Assembly: GCA_017882405.1 (NCBI GenBank)
Contig: JADGPO010000039.1
Span: 1-13,222, forward strand
Length of the DNA: 13,222 nucleotides
Origin: Solirubrobacteraceae bacterium
Lineage (GTDB): Bacteria; Actinomycetota; Thermoleophilia; Solirubrobacterales; Solirubrobacteraceae
Reading direction: 5' to 3'
In this document: positions 12,884-13,222 of the stretch, piece after piece
How the letters are laid out: each line of letters begins with the position of its first letter
Numbering within the stretch: the first letter of the stretch is position 1
Program-made: the position numbers and the translations under genes
The notes under the pieces: generated by a model
What the model saw: only the letters and a program-made list of their open reading frames with translations
Database searches by the model: none
What the model was told of the DNA's origin: nothing

Positions 12884-12900
12884 GCAGGCACGGCAGTGTG

Positions 12901-12914
12901 CACCGGGATCGGTG
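12901..12914 (+). other. short hairpin after the Fic remnant
   Basis: CACCG (12901-12905) and CGGTG (12910-12914) pair perfectly around GGAT, 17 bases after the stop at 12883. There is no T run, so termination is doubtful. Confidence 0.25.
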
Positions 12915-12953
12915 TCTGACTTGCACGCCTCCTTCTGGGCGATAGGAGGGAGC

Positions 12954-13130
12954 GTGTGCGGTGAAGCCATGAGCGGCTGGGGCTGGTGGCAGGTCAACGG
13001 CGGCAACGACGGGTGGGGAGGGAACGGGCCGCTGTCAGGTGCGCGCGTCGGAGACCGCTTCGCTCTCGCTCTGATCTCGCTGGCGCTCGATGAGGTTGAC
13101 GCGACGGAGTTGCTCGGCGGGCGTCGCTGA
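12954..13130 (+). CDS. small hypothetical protein
   Basis: Not recognised. From GTG 12954 it would encode 58 residues: a Gly/Trp/Asn-rich start (SGWGWWQVNGGNDGWGG) and a helical, Leu/Ala-rich second half ending EVDATELLGGRR. AGGAGGG at 12944-12950 is a strong ribosome-binding sequence but only 3-4 bases from the GTG; ATG 12969 would be too far from it. About four fifths of codons end in G or C, as expected of coding DNA here. The second half overlaps an equally biased minus-strand frame (13035-13220), so at most one is likely real in that stretch. Confidence 0.3.
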   Translation: MCGEAMSGWGWWQVNGGNDGWGGNGPLSGARVGDRFALALISLALDEVDATELLGGRR

Positions 13131-13220
13131 CCCTGGGAGCGCCGTCGCGTCGCCGGGCTGCTGGGTGACGGTGGCGAGTCCCGGGACGGTGGAGGCGTTC
13201 GTCGTCTGGGGCCACCCCGG
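13035..13220 (-). CDS. possible C-terminal end of a minus-strand gene entering from the right
   Basis: Not recognised. Read leftward from the window edge, the frame is open for 61 codons and stops at 13035-13037. The end is a polar helix-like segment (TPAEQLRRVNLIERQRDQSE), preceded by a Thr/Pro/Gly/Ala linker-like stretch. Only eight or so codons end in A or T, a strong coding-like bias, although reading opposite a GC-rich frame can mimic this. No start is within the window. It conflicts with the small plus-strand frame ending at 13130. Confidence 0.3.
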   Translation of the reverse strand, partial: PGWPQTTNASTVPGLATVTQQPGDATALPGSATPAEQLRRVNLIERQRDQSESEAVSDART

Positions 13221-13222
13221 AC

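Larger units (their letters stand above)
10515..13222 (+). mobile_element. integrative element (or remnant) at the 3' end of tRNA-Lys, right end outside the window
   Basis: A tyrosine integrase follows the tRNA 3' end directly, with repeat boxes between them, as in many tRNA-integrated islands. Cargo seen is a decayed Fic gene and small unassigned frames. I looked for a second copy of the tRNA 3' part (for example TTCGATCCCTCCACGGCCCA) to the right and saw none within the window. The element may extend beyond it, or may have lost its far end. No transposase, replication or conjugation gene is visible. Confidence 0.5.

Noticed and set aside
12994..13215. Arg/His-rich 73-codon minus-strand frame at the right edge.
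   Set aside because: Its composition (long Arg, His and Pro runs) is typical of an out-of-phase reading. The neighbouring minus-strand phase is more protein-like.
10515..13222. A right-hand attachment repeat of the tRNA-Lys 3' end.
   Set aside because: No second copy of the T arm plus acceptor segment was seen by eye in the rest of the window.
1..13222. CRISPR array, rRNA, insertion sequence or replication origin.
   Set aside because: No regularly spaced repeats, rRNA segments, transposase motifs or clustered DnaA-box-like sites were seen.

Overview
The window is high-GC DNA with strong G/C third-position bias, GTG starts and tightly packed, translationally coupled genes. The gene content (a b6f/Bacillus-style qcrABC set in a high-GC genome, menaquinone genes, an AhbA-AhbB-like fusion beside hemB and hemL, and tatA-tatC followed by a small membrane-anchored repeat protein) suggests a deep-branching actinobacterium of the Thermoleophilia/Solirubrobacterales kind. 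That placement is inference from gene content, not a database result.

Region 1 (2-3742) is a tetrapyrrole operon: the 3' part of hemB, a tandem siroheme-decarboxylase-like gene, hemL, and an unrecognised 175-residue gene. The last three starts overlap the preceding stop, two of them as GTGA. A hairpin over the last stop probably ends the unit. Region 2 (3757-7839) starts with a candidate promoter nested inside a 9-bp inverted repeat, followed by qcrA (Tat-exported Rieske protein), qcrB (cytochrome b6-like), qcrC (subunit IV fused to a monohaem cytochrome c), a menG-type quinone methyltransferase and a long-chain polyprenyl diphosphate synthase. The operon therefore encodes a menaquinol:cytochrome c reductase together with two enzymes that make its quinone. 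Haem from region 1 would supply its b and c cofactors.

Region 3 (7902-10403) has a minus-strand zinc-ribbon protein of unknown role, then divergently tatA, tatC (with an enlarged external loop and an acidic repeat tail) and a membrane-anchored TPR-like protein. The Rieske protein encoded nearby carries a twin-arginine signal and is a plausible Tat client.

Region 4 (10400-13222) begins with tRNA-Lys(CUU) and its terminator. Directly behind it lies a tyrosine integrase preceded by GGGACATGT-type boxes, the usual arrangement of an element integrated at the 3' end of a tRNA gene. Further in is a Fic-family gene from which the whole catalytic core has been lost, with a frame change at the scar. 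Its inhibitory-helix motif, C-terminal winged helix and an ATCCAAG operator over a probable leaderless promoter remain. The last 340 bases hold only weak small or partial reading frames. The far end of the element was not found, so its boundary lies outside the window or no longer exists.
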